From the NCBI GenBank assembly GCA_946479185.1, contig CAMLFF010000025.1, positions 1 through 19,203 of the forward strand: 19,203 bases of DNA. The letters run 5' to 3'. Position 1 is the stretch's first letter. Each line of letters opens with the position of its first letter. The notes below the pieces were generated by a model. It was not told the origin of the DNA and ran no database searches. It saw nothing but the letters and a program-made list of their open reading frames with translations. This DNA is from an uncultured Sphingobium sp. (GTDB lineage Bacteria > Pseudomonadota > Alphaproteobacteria > Sphingomonadales > Sphingomonadaceae). Shown piece after piece: positions 1 through 7,256 of the stretch. The translations under genes and the position numbers were made by a program.

Positions 1-210
1 GAGGCCAGTGAAGACGCGCTCATGCTCGCCAATGCTCGCTATCGCGGCGGTGTCGACAGCTTCCTGCAAGCTCTCGACGCCCAGCGCACCAGCTATGCCG
101 CCCGCCGCAATCTGGTCGCGACAGAGCTGGAAGCCGCGCGCAACCGGGTTACGCTGTATCGCGCGCTCGGCGGTGAGACGGCGGGCGCCGATGCGGGTCG
201 CGCGCGTTAA
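1..210 (+). CDS. Outer-membrane efflux factor (TolC/OprM/NodT family), C-terminal end only
   Basis: The reading frame is open from the first base of the window, so the gene starts upstream and only the last 69 residues are visible. The stretch RYRGGVDSFLQALDAQRTSY is the typical C-terminal repeat of outer-membrane factors of the OprM/NodT lineage, where a helix with a 'Y-x-x-G-x-x-(S/D)-F-L-x-x-L-D-A-Q-R' pattern builds part of the periplasmic tunnel. Such proteins are the outer-membrane exit of RND or MFS tripartite efflux pumps, so the inner-membrane pump and adaptor genes are probably just outside the window to the left. The gene converges with the Rieske gene across about 40 bases, with no clear terminator between. 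The family is secure; the substrate cannot be told. Confidence 0.85.
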   Translation, partial: EASEDALMLANARYRGGVDSFLQALDAQRTSYAARRNLVATELEAARNRVTLYRALGGETAGADAGRAR

Positions 211-252
211 ACATGCCGTTCGGGTAGCAATCAACCGCCGCTGATCGCGCCC

Positions 253-1326
253 TTATCGTGACGCTGTTTCCTGCGTGATCGCCGCGCCATTGCCAGCCGC
301 CAGCTTCGCGACAAGGCGATTGAACAAGGTCACGCCCCGGTCATGGCTGGTCGGCATGATGCGCGCATCCGCCGGTGCCAGATCGATGACGCGCTGCTGG
401 GCTTCGATCATGCATTTATCTTCGGCAAAAGCCATGTCCGCCATACGCATCATCCCATCGCGCAAGGCTTCGTCACCATGCTCCCGGTGCGGACCCCATG
501 AGAAGAAATAGCGCGCCGTCTTGTCCGTCATTGGGGTCACGGCCTGGCTGGTGAAGTTCAGTCCGTCCTTGGCGTCCCCCTTGTCGGGCGCAGCAAAGTT
601 GAGCTTTTCCGCTGTGCCGAGCGGATAGGTGGCGCTCCACATCAGCAGGATGCCGGGCACCAGAAAATCATAGGTCTGCCAGTTGTCGATCGGATCGGAC
701 GATTTGCGATTGCTCGATCCCAAAGTGTTGGTGATCCACCGCTCGAACCGCACACCGCGCGCAAGCGGCGTGACGACCGGCAGGTTGTTCGCAAAGTCCG
801 GACTTGAGCCGAAGCTCTGCGCATGAACATAGGTCAAATGGCTGAAATCAAGCAGATTATCATTAATGAGCCGCGCCTCCGCTGCATAATCCAGTTGGCC
901 ATGACCCAGGACATAGTCGGGATCGTCATAGCCCACAGCGGGGGGAATGAGGGCAGGGTCGGCAGCCTGTTCCTCGCCCATCCAGACCCATATCCAGCTA
1001 TGACGTTCGACCACCTTGTAGCGTTTGACGCGCGCATCGCGGGGGATGAGGTCCTGCCCTGGAATTTCGATCACCTTGCCATCAGCATCGAACAGCAGGC
1101 CGTGATACATGCAGCGCAGTCGCTCGCCTTCACACCGGCCCAGCGAAAGCGGTGCCATCCGGTGAACGCAGCGGTCCGCCAGCGCGTGAATGGCACTCTC
1201 GCCGCGCCACAGCACGATCGGCTCGCCCAATATGGTGATCGCAAAGGGCGTGGCGGGCGCGAGATCCGCAGACCATCCAGCTACATACCAGGCGTCGCGA
1301 ACATAAGATGATGCGAGGTTACCCAT
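253..1326 (-). CDS. Rieske [2Fe-2S] aromatic ring-hydroxylating / O-demethylating oxygenase (VanA-like)
   Basis: This is a 357-residue oxygenase component. An N-terminal Rieske domain carries the cluster ligands C53-x-H55 and C72-x2-H75, with the usual 16-residue gap. The C-terminal catalytic domain carries the mononuclear-iron pattern N156-D-N-L-L-D161-F-S-H164-x4-H169. Length and motifs fit the single-subunit class of vanillate O-demethylase and related monooxygenases, which take electrons from a separate reductase; no reductase gene is present here. I chose the ATG at 1326 because a GAGGG lies 8 bases upstream. A TTG at 1341 preceded by AGGAG is a possible longer start. The gene is divergent from a TetR-class repressor and shares a palindromic intergenic region with it, so the repressor probably controls it. 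The substrate is unknown. Confidence 0.88.
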   Translation of the reverse strand: MGNLASSYVRDAWYVAGWSADLAPATPFAITILGEPIVLWRGESAIHALADRCVHRMAPLSLGRCEGERLRCMYHGLLFDADGKVIEIPGQDLIPRDARVKRYKVVERHSWIWVWMGEEQAADPALIPPAVGYDDPDYVLGHGQLDYAAEARLINDNLLDFSHLTYVHAQSFGSSPDFANNLPVVTPLARGVRFERWITNTLGSSNRKSSDPIDNWQTYDFLVPGILLMWSATYPLGTAEKLNFAAPDKGDAKDGLNFTSQAVTPMTDKTARYFFSWGPHREHGDEALRDGMMRMADMAFAEDKCMIEAQQRVIDLAPADARIMPTSHDRGVTLFNRLVAKLAAGNGAAITQETASR

Positions 1327-1360
1327 TGATTCTACCCTCAAGTCTCTCCTGCGACACAGG

Positions 1361-1386
1361 TTGACTTAACAGTGTTAAATAGTCAA
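1361..1386. promoter_or_regulatory. Candidate TetR operator between the Rieske gene and its repressor
   Basis: A 13-base palindrome TTAACA-G-TGTTAA (1366-1378) sits inside a second, slightly offset pair of TTGAC (1361-1365) and GTCAA (1382-1386). It lies about 35 bases before the Rieske start and 15 before the repressor start. TetR-class repressors bind short palindromes in exactly such divergent gaps, so this is the natural operator for the adjacent regulator. The outer pair also gives a TTGACT-like -35 element on each strand, but I could not find a convincing -10 at the right distance. Confidence 0.55.
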
Positions 1387-1393
1387 TCCCGCA

Positions 1394-1975
1394 GTGATGA
1401 CGCAGCCTCAAATCCCAGCGCTTGATCGCGCCCGCGTCGTGTCCGCAGCCTTTGCGCAACTTCAGGAAAGCGGGCTGGAGGGGTTGAGCATGCGCCCCTT
1501 GGCCAAGCGGCTCGGCGTGCAGGCCCCCGCCTTATACTGGCATGTTGCCGACAAGGGCGCGCTGCTCGGCATGATGGCGCGGGAGATTTACGACATGGCT
1601 TATCGTTCGATCCCGGCATCGTCCGACTGGCGCGATTGGCTGATCCAGTTAGGGCAGGCCCTGCGGCGGTCGTTTGCAGCCCATCGGGATGGCGCGCGCC
1701 TTTGTGCAAGCGTGTCTGCGCCGCGCGTCACATCAACCGCCGATCATGCGCGCGCCGTCTCCGCGCCGCTCGTCGCATTGGGTCTCGATATGCAGCGAGC
1801 TTTATCCTGCCAGGCTTCGGTCATCTCCTTCGTGTTGGGCTGGTCAAGCTACGAAGCCAACGGCTCCATGCATGATTATCTCGACGAAATGCTCGGCTTC
1901 GATGCAAGCTTCGAGCTTGGCCTGCGTGCGCTGGTCGCAGGCTTCGAGCAGCAGCTGAAGGGCGATTTTATCTAA
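1394..1975 (+). CDS. TetR-class transcriptional repressor (TetR_C type)
   Basis: This is a 193-residue protein. The N-terminal helix-turn-helix (about residues 12-58) includes LSMRPLAKRLGVQAPALYWH, very close to the DNA-binding region of the classical tetracycline repressors. The C-terminal ligand domain keeps the HRDGAR segment, which in Tn10 TetR contains a magnesium-binding histidine, and the end (GLRALVAGFEQQLKG) also matches the TetR tail. The rest of the ligand pocket differs, so the inducer need not be tetracycline. The frame opens with GTG at 1394 immediately followed by ATG at 1397; no clear Shine-Dalgarno is visible, so the message may be nearly leaderless. The MFS exporter follows 20 bases downstream, probably in the same transcript, and the Rieske oxygenase is divergent. 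Confidence 0.9.
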   Translation: MMTQPQIPALDRARVVSAAFAQLQESGLEGLSMRPLAKRLGVQAPALYWHVADKGALLGMMAREIYDMAYRSIPASSDWRDWLIQLGQALRRSFAAHRDGARLCASVSAPRVTSTADHARAVSAPLVALGLDMQRALSCQASVISFVLGWSSYEANGSMHDYLDEMLGFDASFELGLRALVAGFEQQLKGDFI

Positions 1976-1995
1976 GCATTAGACAAATGTAGGAC

Positions 1996-3285
1996 TTGCG
2001 CCGCACCATCAGCCAATCCACAAATTACCCCTATCACCTGTCTAAACCTGTTCAAGGCCTCCCCATCACCACCGCCACCACCTTCTCGCCCCTGCGCCAC
2101 CGCACCTTCGCGTTCATCCTGCTGGGCGCGTTGCTGGCGCATTTCGGCAATGCCATTCAGGCGGTCGGCGCGGCTTGGCAATTGACGGCGACGGGGCAGC
2201 GGGCCGATGTCGTTGCGCTCGTGCAAAGCGCGGTCAATCTGCCGATCATGCTGCTCGCCCTGCCTGCGGGCGCGATGGCGGATATGTGGGATCGGCGCAC
2301 GCTCATGCTGGTGGCGCAAGGGGCGATGTTCGCGCTCTCGCTGCTGCTGGCGCTGCTGAGCTTTGCGGGCATCGTACCGCCAGCGCTGGTCATTGGGCTC
2401 ACGGCCTTGCTGGCCTGCGGGGTTGCCTGCTTCAATCCCGCGCTCGCAGGCTCGATCAGCCATATCGTGCCGCGCGCAGAGCTTGGCGCGGCGATCGCGC
2501 TCAACATCCTTGCCTTTAGCGTTGCGCGCACAGTCGGCCCCGCGCTTGGCGGCGCAATTGTTGCGGCGGGGGGCGCCAAGGCGGCGTTCGTAGCCAATGC
2601 GCTGAGCTATCTCGCGGTCATCCTCATCCTGTGGCGCTGGCGTCCCCAAGTCGCCAAGCCAGAGGGTGGGCGGCGGATTTCGGCTGTGATTGCGGAGGGG
2701 TTCCGCTTCGCTGCATCGTCTCCTCCGGTGCGGACTATCATGTTGCGCGCGATCACCTTCACCGCCACTGGCAGCGCGGCCTGGGCACTGATGCCGCTCG
2801 TTTCCAGCGAGATGCTGGGGCAGGGCTCCTTCACCTTTGGGATGCTGCTAGGTGCGCTGGGTCTAGGCTCAGTCGCAGGGGCAGCCAGCAGCACATGGTT
2901 CCGTCAGCGCTATAATGGCGAGATAATCACGCGCGCGGCAGGGCTGATCTATGGCGCAGGATGCCTCGGCGTCTCCTTCTCGCCCCCCTTCTGGGTGATG
3001 CTGCTACTGTTGGCGATTGGCGGCGCGGCATGGGTGCAGGCGCTTTCCGGCTTCTCCGTGGCAGGGCAATTATGGGCGCCGAAGCCTCTGATCGGGCGCG
3101 TTACAGCGATGACGAGCAGCGTCACCTTTGGCGGCATTGCGCTTGGCAGCTGGCTATGGGGTCATTTTGCGGAGAGTCACGGCGTCGCAATGGCGCTGAT
3201 GGCCTCCGGCGCGGGTATGATCGTGCTTCCGCTGGTTGGCCTCATCCTTCCCATGCCGCGCGAGCAACCCACGCCTGAAGCTTAA
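1996..3285 (+). CDS. Major facilitator superfamily exporter (MFS_3 / EntS-like)
   Basis: This is a protein of up to 429 residues with about ten to twelve hydrophobic segments. The opening motif (FSPLRHRTFAFILLGALLAHFGNAIQ region, residues ~31-56) and the loop GAMADMWDRRTLML (the MFS motif A, G-x-x-x-D-x-x-x-R-R) are typical of the MFS_3 transmembrane effector group, which includes the enterobactin exporter EntS. The start is uncertain: an in-frame stop at 1990-1992 makes TTG at 1996 the earliest possibility, with AGGA only a few bases before it; no ATG or GTG lies between it and the first helix. The gene follows the TetR-class repressor closely and is likely the efflux arm of a repressor-controlled module. 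It converges with sufE, the two stop codons sharing the bases TTAA at 3282-3285. Confidence 0.88.
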   Translation: MRRTISQSTNYPYHLSKPVQGLPITTATTFSPLRHRTFAFILLGALLAHFGNAIQAVGAAWQLTATGQRADVVALVQSAVNLPIMLLALPAGAMADMWDRRTLMLVAQGAMFALSLLLALLSFAGIVPPALVIGLTALLACGVACFNPALAGSISHIVPRAELGAAIALNILAFSVARTVGPALGGAIVAAGGAKAAFVANALSYLAVILILWRWRPQVAKPEGGRRISAVIAEGFRFAASSPPVRTIMLRAITFTATGSAAWALMPLVSSEMLGQGSFTFGMLLGALGLGSVAGAASSTWFRQRYNGEIITRAAGLIYGAGCLGVSFSPPFWVMLLLLAIGGAAWVQALSGFSVAGQLWAPKPLIGRVTAMTSSVTFGGIALGSWLWGHFAESHGVAMALMASGAGMIVLPLVGLILPMPREQPTPEA

Positions 3286-3704
3286 GCCAGTCGCTGCGCC
3301 GTCTCGCGGATCAGCGCGATCATGTTTGGCAGGCCCTGCGTGCGGTTGGAGGAGAGTTGCCGCTTGAGATCGAATGGCGCGAGCGCCGCCTCGATGTCCA
3401 GTGCGGCGACGTCCGCCGGCATCTTGTCCTGCACCGTCAGGAGCACCAGCGCGATAATGCCCTTGGTGATCGCAGCATTGCTGTCAGCTAGAAAATGCAG
3501 CGCTCCATCATCCTTGCGCGTGGGGTAGACCCAAACCGATGCCGAGCAGCCACGCACCAGCGTCGCATCGGTCTTGAGCGCATCGGGCATTGGCTCAAGG
3601 GCGCGGCCAAGGTCGATCAGCAGCCGGTAGCGCTCATCGCCTTCCAGCAGCTCATAATCGTCCTGAACATCTTGCAAAGTGGGGAGGCTCGTCATGCGGC
3701 CCAT
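3282..3704 (-). CDS. sufE: SufE-type cysteine desulfuration protein
   Basis: This is a 140-residue protein of the SufE/CsdE family. These proteins accept the persulfide sulfur from a SufS/CsdA cysteine desulfurase and pass it to the iron-sulfur scaffold. The acceptor cysteine is C53 in the segment LVRGCSASVWV, matching the family pattern V-x-G-C-x-S-x-V-W. The later D-x-N-A-A-I-T-K-G and LSSNRTQGLPNM segments are also typical. The first ATG (3704) or the fourth codon ATG (3695) could be the start; neither has an obvious Shine-Dalgarno. It lies 27 bases downstream of the last gene of the psp run, on the same strand and with no terminator seen, so it may be read as the tail of that operon. No other suf genes are in the window. 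Confidence 0.92.
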   Translation of the reverse strand: MGRMTSLPTLQDVQDDYELLEGDERYRLLIDLGRALEPMPDALKTDATLVRGCSASVWVYPTRKDDGALHFLADSNAAITKGIIALVLLTVQDKMPADVAALDIEAALAPFDLKRQLSSNRTQGLPNMIALIRETAQRLA

Positions 3705-3731
3705 ATAGGCAGCGCGGTGCGCGATGCCAGC

Positions 3732-3995
3732 TCAGATATCGATGCCTGCCGCGATCGCCTCCAGCTTGCGGATGCGCTCCTTGAGGTGCGCCATTTCAAT
3801 CCGCGCAGTCATGGCCGTGCTGTTCAGGCCTGGCTCGCTGGCGGCGGAGGGCGCAGGCCGCTCCAGTCCCAGCCGCTTCAGCGCCAGCCAGCCGTTCCAG
3901 CCCTTTAGAAGCGCGAAAGTGACGGTTGCGGTCACAAAGACCAGCGCGAGCGCAAAAGAGGTTTCGCCCAATATATTGACCATGCTCATCATCAT
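3732..3995 (-). CDS. Small membrane-anchored coiled-coil protein at the end of the psp operon
   Basis: This is an 87-residue protein that I cannot place in a named family. It has one N-terminal transmembrane helix (about residues 8-30), a short basic and Pro/Ala-rich linker, and a C-terminal helix (ARIEMAHLKERIRKLEAIA) with heptad-like hydrophobic spacing. The ending 'L-K-E-R-I-R-K-L-E-A-I' resembles the C-terminal helix of PspB proteins, so a PspB-derived origin is plausible. The ATG at 3995 follows GGGGGA by about six bases; ATGs at 3992, 3989 and 3983 are alternatives. The region just before the start is nearly the same as that before the gene at 4646. It is the sixth psp gene in order, 14 bases after the preceding stop. 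Confidence 0.75.
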   Translation of the reverse strand: MMMSMVNILGETSFALALVFVTATVTFALLKGWNGWLALKRLGLERPAPSAASEPGLNSTAMTARIEMAHLKERIRKLEAIAAGIDI

Positions 3996-4009
3996 GCCCT
4001 TTCCCCCGA

Positions 4010-4294
4010 TCAGTGCCCGATTGCGCGGGGCGCCTCGTCATCTCGCAGTCCCTCAATCTCATCGGCAAGCCCGGCGCCACGGTCAGTCACGATCCGCTCC
4101 AGCACGCGCACGCGCTGCTCCAGCCGCTCGACCTGCGCCGCATATTGCGCAGCCTTTTCCGCCGTCTGCGTGCCCATCACCTCAAGCTCGCGCTCGCGCA
4201 GCTTCACCATCCGCTGCATGTGGCCGCTCCACGTTTTCGCAAGCACGGGAATGCCCACGACGATCAGAAAAAAGCCCAGCATCGTTATAGGCAT
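4010..4294 (-). CDS. PspB-like small membrane protein with shared C-terminal motif
   Basis: This is a 94-residue protein with one N-terminal transmembrane helix (about residues 5-22), then a charged helix predicted to form a coiled coil (AEKAAQYAAQVERLEQRVRV), and the tail LERIVTDRGAGLADEIEGLR. That tail closely matches the end of the neighbouring protein at 4308-4646 (VERIVTD...LNHEIESLR) and part of the PspC tail. A PspB-like topology (short membrane anchor, cytoplasmic coiled coil) is inferred; the family itself is not one I can name. I chose the ATG at 4294, preceded by GAGAGGG at good spacing, over a longer frame that would overlap the upstream gene and begins with an unlikely Arg-rich stretch. 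Confidence 0.8.
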   Translation of the reverse strand: MPITMLGFFLIVVGIPVLAKTWSGHMQRMVKLRERELEVMGTQTAEKAAQYAAQVERLEQRVRVLERIVTDRGAGLADEIEGLRDDEAPRAIGH

Positions 4295-4307
4295 GGTCGA
4301 ATCCCTC

Positions 4308-4646
4308 TCAGTTCGTCGAGCCGCGCAGGCTCTCAATCTCATGATTGAGGCTCAGCGCGCCATCGGTCACGATCCGCTCGACATTGATAAGCCGATCCTT
4401 GACGGCGCCCATCTCTGCGCGCAGCTGCGCGTTTTCCTGGCTCAGCAGCTTGATGCGCTCGACCATTTCCTCATTTTTCTGCGGATAAACGGCTTTGCCC
4501 CAGCTATTCTCAAGCGGATAGCCATTATGCACGCGCAGCCATGTGTTGAACACCCAGCCGGCAATGGCGAAGAAGCCCAGCGCAATGCCGCCACCGATGA
4601 TCCACGGCATATTATCGCTGATGCCCAAAATCGCTAATTCATTCAT
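4308..4646 (-). CDS. PspB-like membrane/coiled-coil protein with shared C-terminal motif
   Basis: This is a 112-residue protein. A hydrophobic segment lies at about residues 13-36, then a short polar region (HNGYPLENSWGKAVYPQ), then a long charged helix with heptads (EEMVERIKLLSQENAQLRAE) and the tail VERIVTDGALSLNHEIESLR. The tail pairs with that of the next gene and recalls the 'VERIIAAD' end of PspB in the same operon. It begins at ATG 4646 with AGGGG about eight bases upstream. It lies 38 bases after pspC and 13 bases before the next gene, all on the minus strand, so it is very likely cotranscribed. Function is not known; location in the operon suggests a part of the membrane-stress sensing complex. 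Confidence 0.82.
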   Translation of the reverse strand: MNELAILGISDNMPWIIGGGIALGFFAIAGWVFNTWLRVHNGYPLENSWGKAVYPQKNEEMVERIKLLSQENAQLRAEMGAVKDRLINVERIVTDGALSLNHEIESLRGSTN

Positions 4647-4684
4647 GTCCTTTTTCCCCTGATCTTGAGACCGTCAGCCGCGCC

Positions 4685-5065
4685 TCAGCGCAGGCTGTCA
4701 ATCTCGTTGGCGAGGCGCGTGTTGCGGCTGGTGTAATAGGTCTCGATGTCGCCAAGCCGCCGATCGATATCGCGGAACTTGCTGCGCACATCGCGGGTGG
4801 AGCGTGCCGGGTTGGTGCGCACACCTTGCCAGAACTTCTCATCGTCCCGGTCGGCATACAGGCCTGATGGCTTGTCATCAGCCATCCATGCGGCGAGGAA
4901 ATAGGCAATCACCGTCCAGGGGAAGGCGCCCATCAGCGTCACCAGTACAGCGCCGATGCGGACCCACAGCACATTGATGCCGCTATAGTCGGCGATGCCG
5001 GAGCACACGCCCATGAACTTGCCATTTTTCTTGTCGAGATAGAATTTGGTGCGGCGGGCGGACAT
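4685..5065 (-). CDS. pspC: Phage shock protein C (PspC)
   Basis: This is a 126-residue inner-membrane protein. Residues about 5-65 form the PspC domain (KFYLDKKNGKFMGVCSGIA, then the amphipathic and transmembrane part ending FPWTVIAYFLAAWM). The C-terminal 50 residues are a charged helix ending RLANEIDSLR, which resembles the tails of the two added genes downstream. PspC acts with PspB in sensing inner-membrane stress and releasing PspA from PspF. The ATG at 5065 follows AGGAGG by eight bases; a longer in-frame extension upstream lacks any support. The start is one base after the pspB stop (TAAGATG), suggesting translational coupling. Confidence 0.93.
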   Translation of the reverse strand: MSARRTKFYLDKKNGKFMGVCSGIADYSGINVLWVRIGAVLVTLMGAFPWTVIAYFLAAWMADDKPSGLYADRDDEKFWQGVRTNPARSTRDVRSKFRDIDRRLGDIETYYTSRNTRLANEIDSLR

Positions 5066-5066
5066 C

Positions 5067-5333
5067 TTAGTTCCTCCTGTCGAAGTTATAGTCGTCGCTC
5101 TCAACCGAGCGATGCGGGCGGAAATCGGGATTGTCGGCAGCGATGATGCGCTCGACAGTCTGGAGGCGTTCCTCAAGGCGGCGGGCGAGCACATGCATCT
5201 CATCGAGCAGGCGCTCATCCTCATCCGTGATCTTGGGCGATTGCTTCCACTTGGTCACATAATGGAAGAGCAGCCAGGGCATGCCGATGAACAACATGCC
5301 GCAGATGACGACGGGCAGGAAAACATCTTCCAT
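5067..5333 (-). CDS. pspB: Phage shock protein B (PspB)
   Basis: This is an 88-residue protein with the PspB layout: an N-terminal membrane helix (about residues 4-24, PVVICGMLFIGMPWLLFHYV), a short basic turn, then a cytoplasmic coiled coil (DEDERLLDEMHVLARRLEER) ending VERIIAADNPDFRP. The ending matches the 'ALESILDAEHPNWR' of enterobacterial PspB. It is slightly longer than the roughly 74 residues of the E. coli protein because of a polar C-terminal extension. It begins five bases after the pspA stop; the ribosome-binding sequence AAGGA lies in the last codons of pspA. Confidence 0.92.
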   Translation of the reverse strand: MEDVFLPVVICGMLFIGMPWLLFHYVTKWKQSPKITDEDERLLDEMHVLARRLEERLQTVERIIAADNPDFRPHRSVESDDYNFDRRN

Positions 5334-5338
5334 GATGG

Positions 5339-6007
5339 TTAGTCCTTCCTGCCCTGGGCGGCCTTGAGCGCGGCAAGCTCGGCTTCGACCGCGTCATTGG
5401 ATTGCAGCTCAGCAATTTCCTGCTCCAGCGTCTTGGGCTGTCCACCAAGACCCGCCGCATCGGCCTGACCTTCCGCCATGTCCACGCGGCGCTCGAGCAG
5501 CTCGAAGCGGGAGAAGGCGTCCTGCACCCGCTCGCCATTATACATTTCGCGCGCCCGCAGGCGGGATTGCGCACTTTCCATCCGCGTGACGAGACTGTTC
5601 TGGCGGGCACGGGCCTCACGCAGCTTGCCTTGCAGCTTGGCGATATCCTCTTCGGAGGCTGCCAGCGCTTCATCGAGCACCAATATCTGCGACTTGAGCT
5701 GATCGGCCATCTCGACCGCCTTCTGCCGCTCCACCAGAGCCGCCTTGGCCAGGTCTTCACGATCCTTGGAAAGGGCGAGCTCGGCCTTTTCCTTCCAGCT
5801 CTCCTGCAACGCATCGAGCTTGGTGATGTGGCGGCGCATTTCCTTCTGGTCCGCAATCGTGCGGGCAGCAGAGGCGCGCACTTCGACCAGCGTCTCCTCC
5901 ATTTCGAGAATGATCATGCGGATCATCTTGGCCGGATCTTCTGCCCGGTCGAGCAGATCGGTAACGTTGGCGGCAATGATATCCCGGGTGCGTGAGAAAA
6001 TACCCAT
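5339..6007 (-). CDS. pspA: Phage shock protein A (PspA)
   Basis: This is a 222-residue protein of the PspA/IM30 (ESCRT-III-like) family. It begins MGIFSRTRDIIAANVTDLLD and continues DPAKMIRMIILEMEETLVEVR, both family signatures, followed by a long coiled coil through to about residue 180. PspA binds damaged inner membrane as oligomers and, when idle, holds the activator PspF inactive. It is the first gene of the minus-strand run, with GGAG eight bases before the ATG. Upstream lie a leader hairpin, a sigma-54 type promoter and a long inverted repeat, and pspF is divergent, which is the classical arrangement for PspF control. Confidence 0.96.
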   Translation of the reverse strand: MGIFSRTRDIIAANVTDLLDRAEDPAKMIRMIILEMEETLVEVRASAARTIADQKEMRRHITKLDALQESWKEKAELALSKDREDLAKAALVERQKAVEMADQLKSQILVLDEALAASEEDIAKLQGKLREARARQNSLVTRMESAQSRLRAREMYNGERVQDAFSRFELLERRVDMAEGQADAAGLGGQPKTLEQEIAELQSNDAVEAELAALKAAQGRKD

Positions 6008-6033
6008 TCAACTACTCCATCAAAACTCTGTAT

Positions 6034-6061
6034 CGGTGTGCGTGCAGGGACACGCACACCG
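6034..6061 (-). promoter_or_regulatory. Stable stem-loop in the pspA mRNA leader
   Basis: An 11-base perfect inverted repeat (GGTGTGCGTG at 6035-6044 against CACGCACACC at 6051-6060, plus an outer C/G pair) encloses six bases. It lies 27 bases before the pspA ATG and downstream of the predicted sigma-54 start point, so it would be transcribed. It is not followed by a run of T on the minus strand, which argues against an intrinsic terminator. A role in message stability, or in gating the pspA ribosome-binding site, is inference. Confidence 0.6.
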
Positions 6062-6087
6062 CCGCCTGAGCGGACTGGCTTTTACTA

Positions 6088-6103
6088 AGCATAAGCCGTG
6101 CCA
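6088..6103 (-). promoter_or_regulatory. Sigma-54 (-24/-12) promoter of the psp operon
   Basis: Read on the minus strand, TGGCACGGCTTATGCT matches the sigma-54 consensus TGGCACG-N4-TTGCW at all but one position. The invariant GG and GC are exactly spaced (GG at 6101-6102, GC at 6089-6090). The expected start of transcription is about 12 bases further on, near 6077, giving a leader of about 70 bases before pspA. A divergent pspF gene makes this assignment strong. Confidence 0.85.
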
Positions 6104-6133
6104 ATTCACGAAAGGCGCAGAAAAGCGCGAATT

Positions 6134-6157
6134 TTGGCCGGCGGTGCATCCGGCCAA
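6134..6157. promoter_or_regulatory. Inverted repeat, candidate PspF enhancer site
   Basis: Perfect 8-base arms TTGGCCGG (6134-6141) and CCGGCCAA (6150-6157) are separated by 8 bases. The centre lies about 68 bases upstream of the predicted pspA start point and about 56 bases before the pspF ATG. PspF works from upstream activating sequences and also represses its own gene in E. coli, so a site here could serve both. A few T residues follow on the plus strand, but no plus-strand gene ends here, so a terminator role is unlikely. Confidence 0.5.
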
Positions 6158-6201
6158 CACTTTTTGTTGCGAAGAAGTGGGATTTGGCACTAATATTTGG
6201 C

Positions 6202-7239
<1,038 letters not shown>

Positions 7240-7256
7240 GACGTGGCGCAGGCAGA

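Noticed and set aside
5066..5224. N-terminal extension of PspC by 53 residues
   Set aside because: The extension lies over pspB and has a Ser/Arg-rich out-of-frame look; ATG 5065 has an ideal AGGAGG and starts at the PspC domain.
6134..6163. Inverted repeat followed by T residues as a terminator
   Set aside because: No plus-strand gene ends upstream of it; the pspA and pspF genes diverge from this gap, so an operator role fits better.
6185..6201. TGGCACT...TTTGGC before pspF as a sigma-54 promoter for pspF
   Set aside because: The GG-to-GC spacing is two bases too long and the element runs into the pspF start codon.
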